Shown here piece by piece: positions 32,927 to 33,001 of a stretch of DNA of 33,001 nucleotides. The notes beneath the pieces are model-generated. The model saw only the letters and a list, made by a program, of their open reading frames with translations. It did no database searches and was not told where the DNA came from. The DNA is from Anaerolineales bacterium (lineage in GTDB: Bacteria > Chloroflexota > Anaerolineae > Promineifilales > Promineifilaceae): contig WTJY01000046.1 of the NCBI GenBank assembly GCA_011524645.1, positions 1-33,001 of the forward strand, in the 5' to 3' direction. A program made the translations under genes and the position numbers. The stretch's first letter is position 1. Each line of letters begins with the position of its first letter.

Positions 32927-33001
32927 CTTACGTCTGCGTTGTCATAAATTTTTCTAGCCCTGTCGGATTTGGTGGGAGTTGATCAATTAACGATTGTCAT
33001 T

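Overview
This is a chromosomal, gene-dense window from a bacterium of moderate GC content (roughly 45-50% by eye). There are no phage, plasmid, rRNA or CRISPR features. The gene set suggests a member of the Chloroflexota, probably Anaerolineae-like: soluble multi-GAF histidine kinases, a DUF4388/PATAN protein next to a small Ras-like GTPase, a Pro/Thr-linker lipoprotein of the DUF3048 family, and no outer-membrane genes. That placement is an inference from gene content, not from a marker gene.

Layout. (1) 0.1-3.7 kb, plus strand: NAD kinase, a TPR/zinc-ribbon membrane protein and the DNA-repair ATPase RecN. (2) 3.9-10.7 kb, minus strand: read in its own direction this is a tRNA-Leu(UAA) with a good promoter, a hairpin, tilS, a deoxynucleoside kinase with a MazG-like C-terminal extension, a GAF/PAS sensor kinase and an AlaX-type alanyl-tRNA editing protein. 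(3) 11.0-20.7 kb, plus strand: a signalling locus with PATAN/DUF4388 protein, MglA-like GTPase, alpha/beta hydrolase, left-handed beta-helix protein, response regulator with a broken GGDEF domain, 1045-residue soluble histidine kinase, single-domain response regulator, and a second alpha/beta hydrolase whose nucleophile serine is alanine. (4) 20.8-21.0 kb: a foldback element with terminal inverted repeats and three internal hairpins. (5) 21.1-27.0 kb: DUF3048 lipoprotein, zinc-dependent phospholipase C-like protein, lytic transglycosylase, orphan response regulator, an EamA transporter remnant, a protein joining a transposase-type HTH to 11- and 13-residue repeats, and a hemolysin III family membrane protein. 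(6) 27.3-32.9 kb: M20 peptidase with a long acidic tail overlapping a methyltransferase gene, a convergent terminator, a metallo-beta-lactamase fold hydrolase, a small barrel protein, a cyclase-family hydrolase and a membrane histidine kinase.

How the genes may work together. The best candidate for an undescribed system is the 11.0-20.7 kb locus. It combines a GTPase switch, a PATAN protein, a two-component relay with two receivers, and a paired active hydrolase and pseudo-hydrolase; no DNA-binding output domain is visible in either receiver protein. Other unusual items are the HTH-repeat protein at 25.1-26.2 kb, the kinase with a degenerate MazG-like tail at 8.0-9.0 kb, and the foldback element at 20.8 kb. 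Across the whole window the palindrome CGGCCG occurs about 92 times by hand count, where about 6 would be expected from base composition. This resembles the highly iterated palindrome HIP1 of cyanobacteria.
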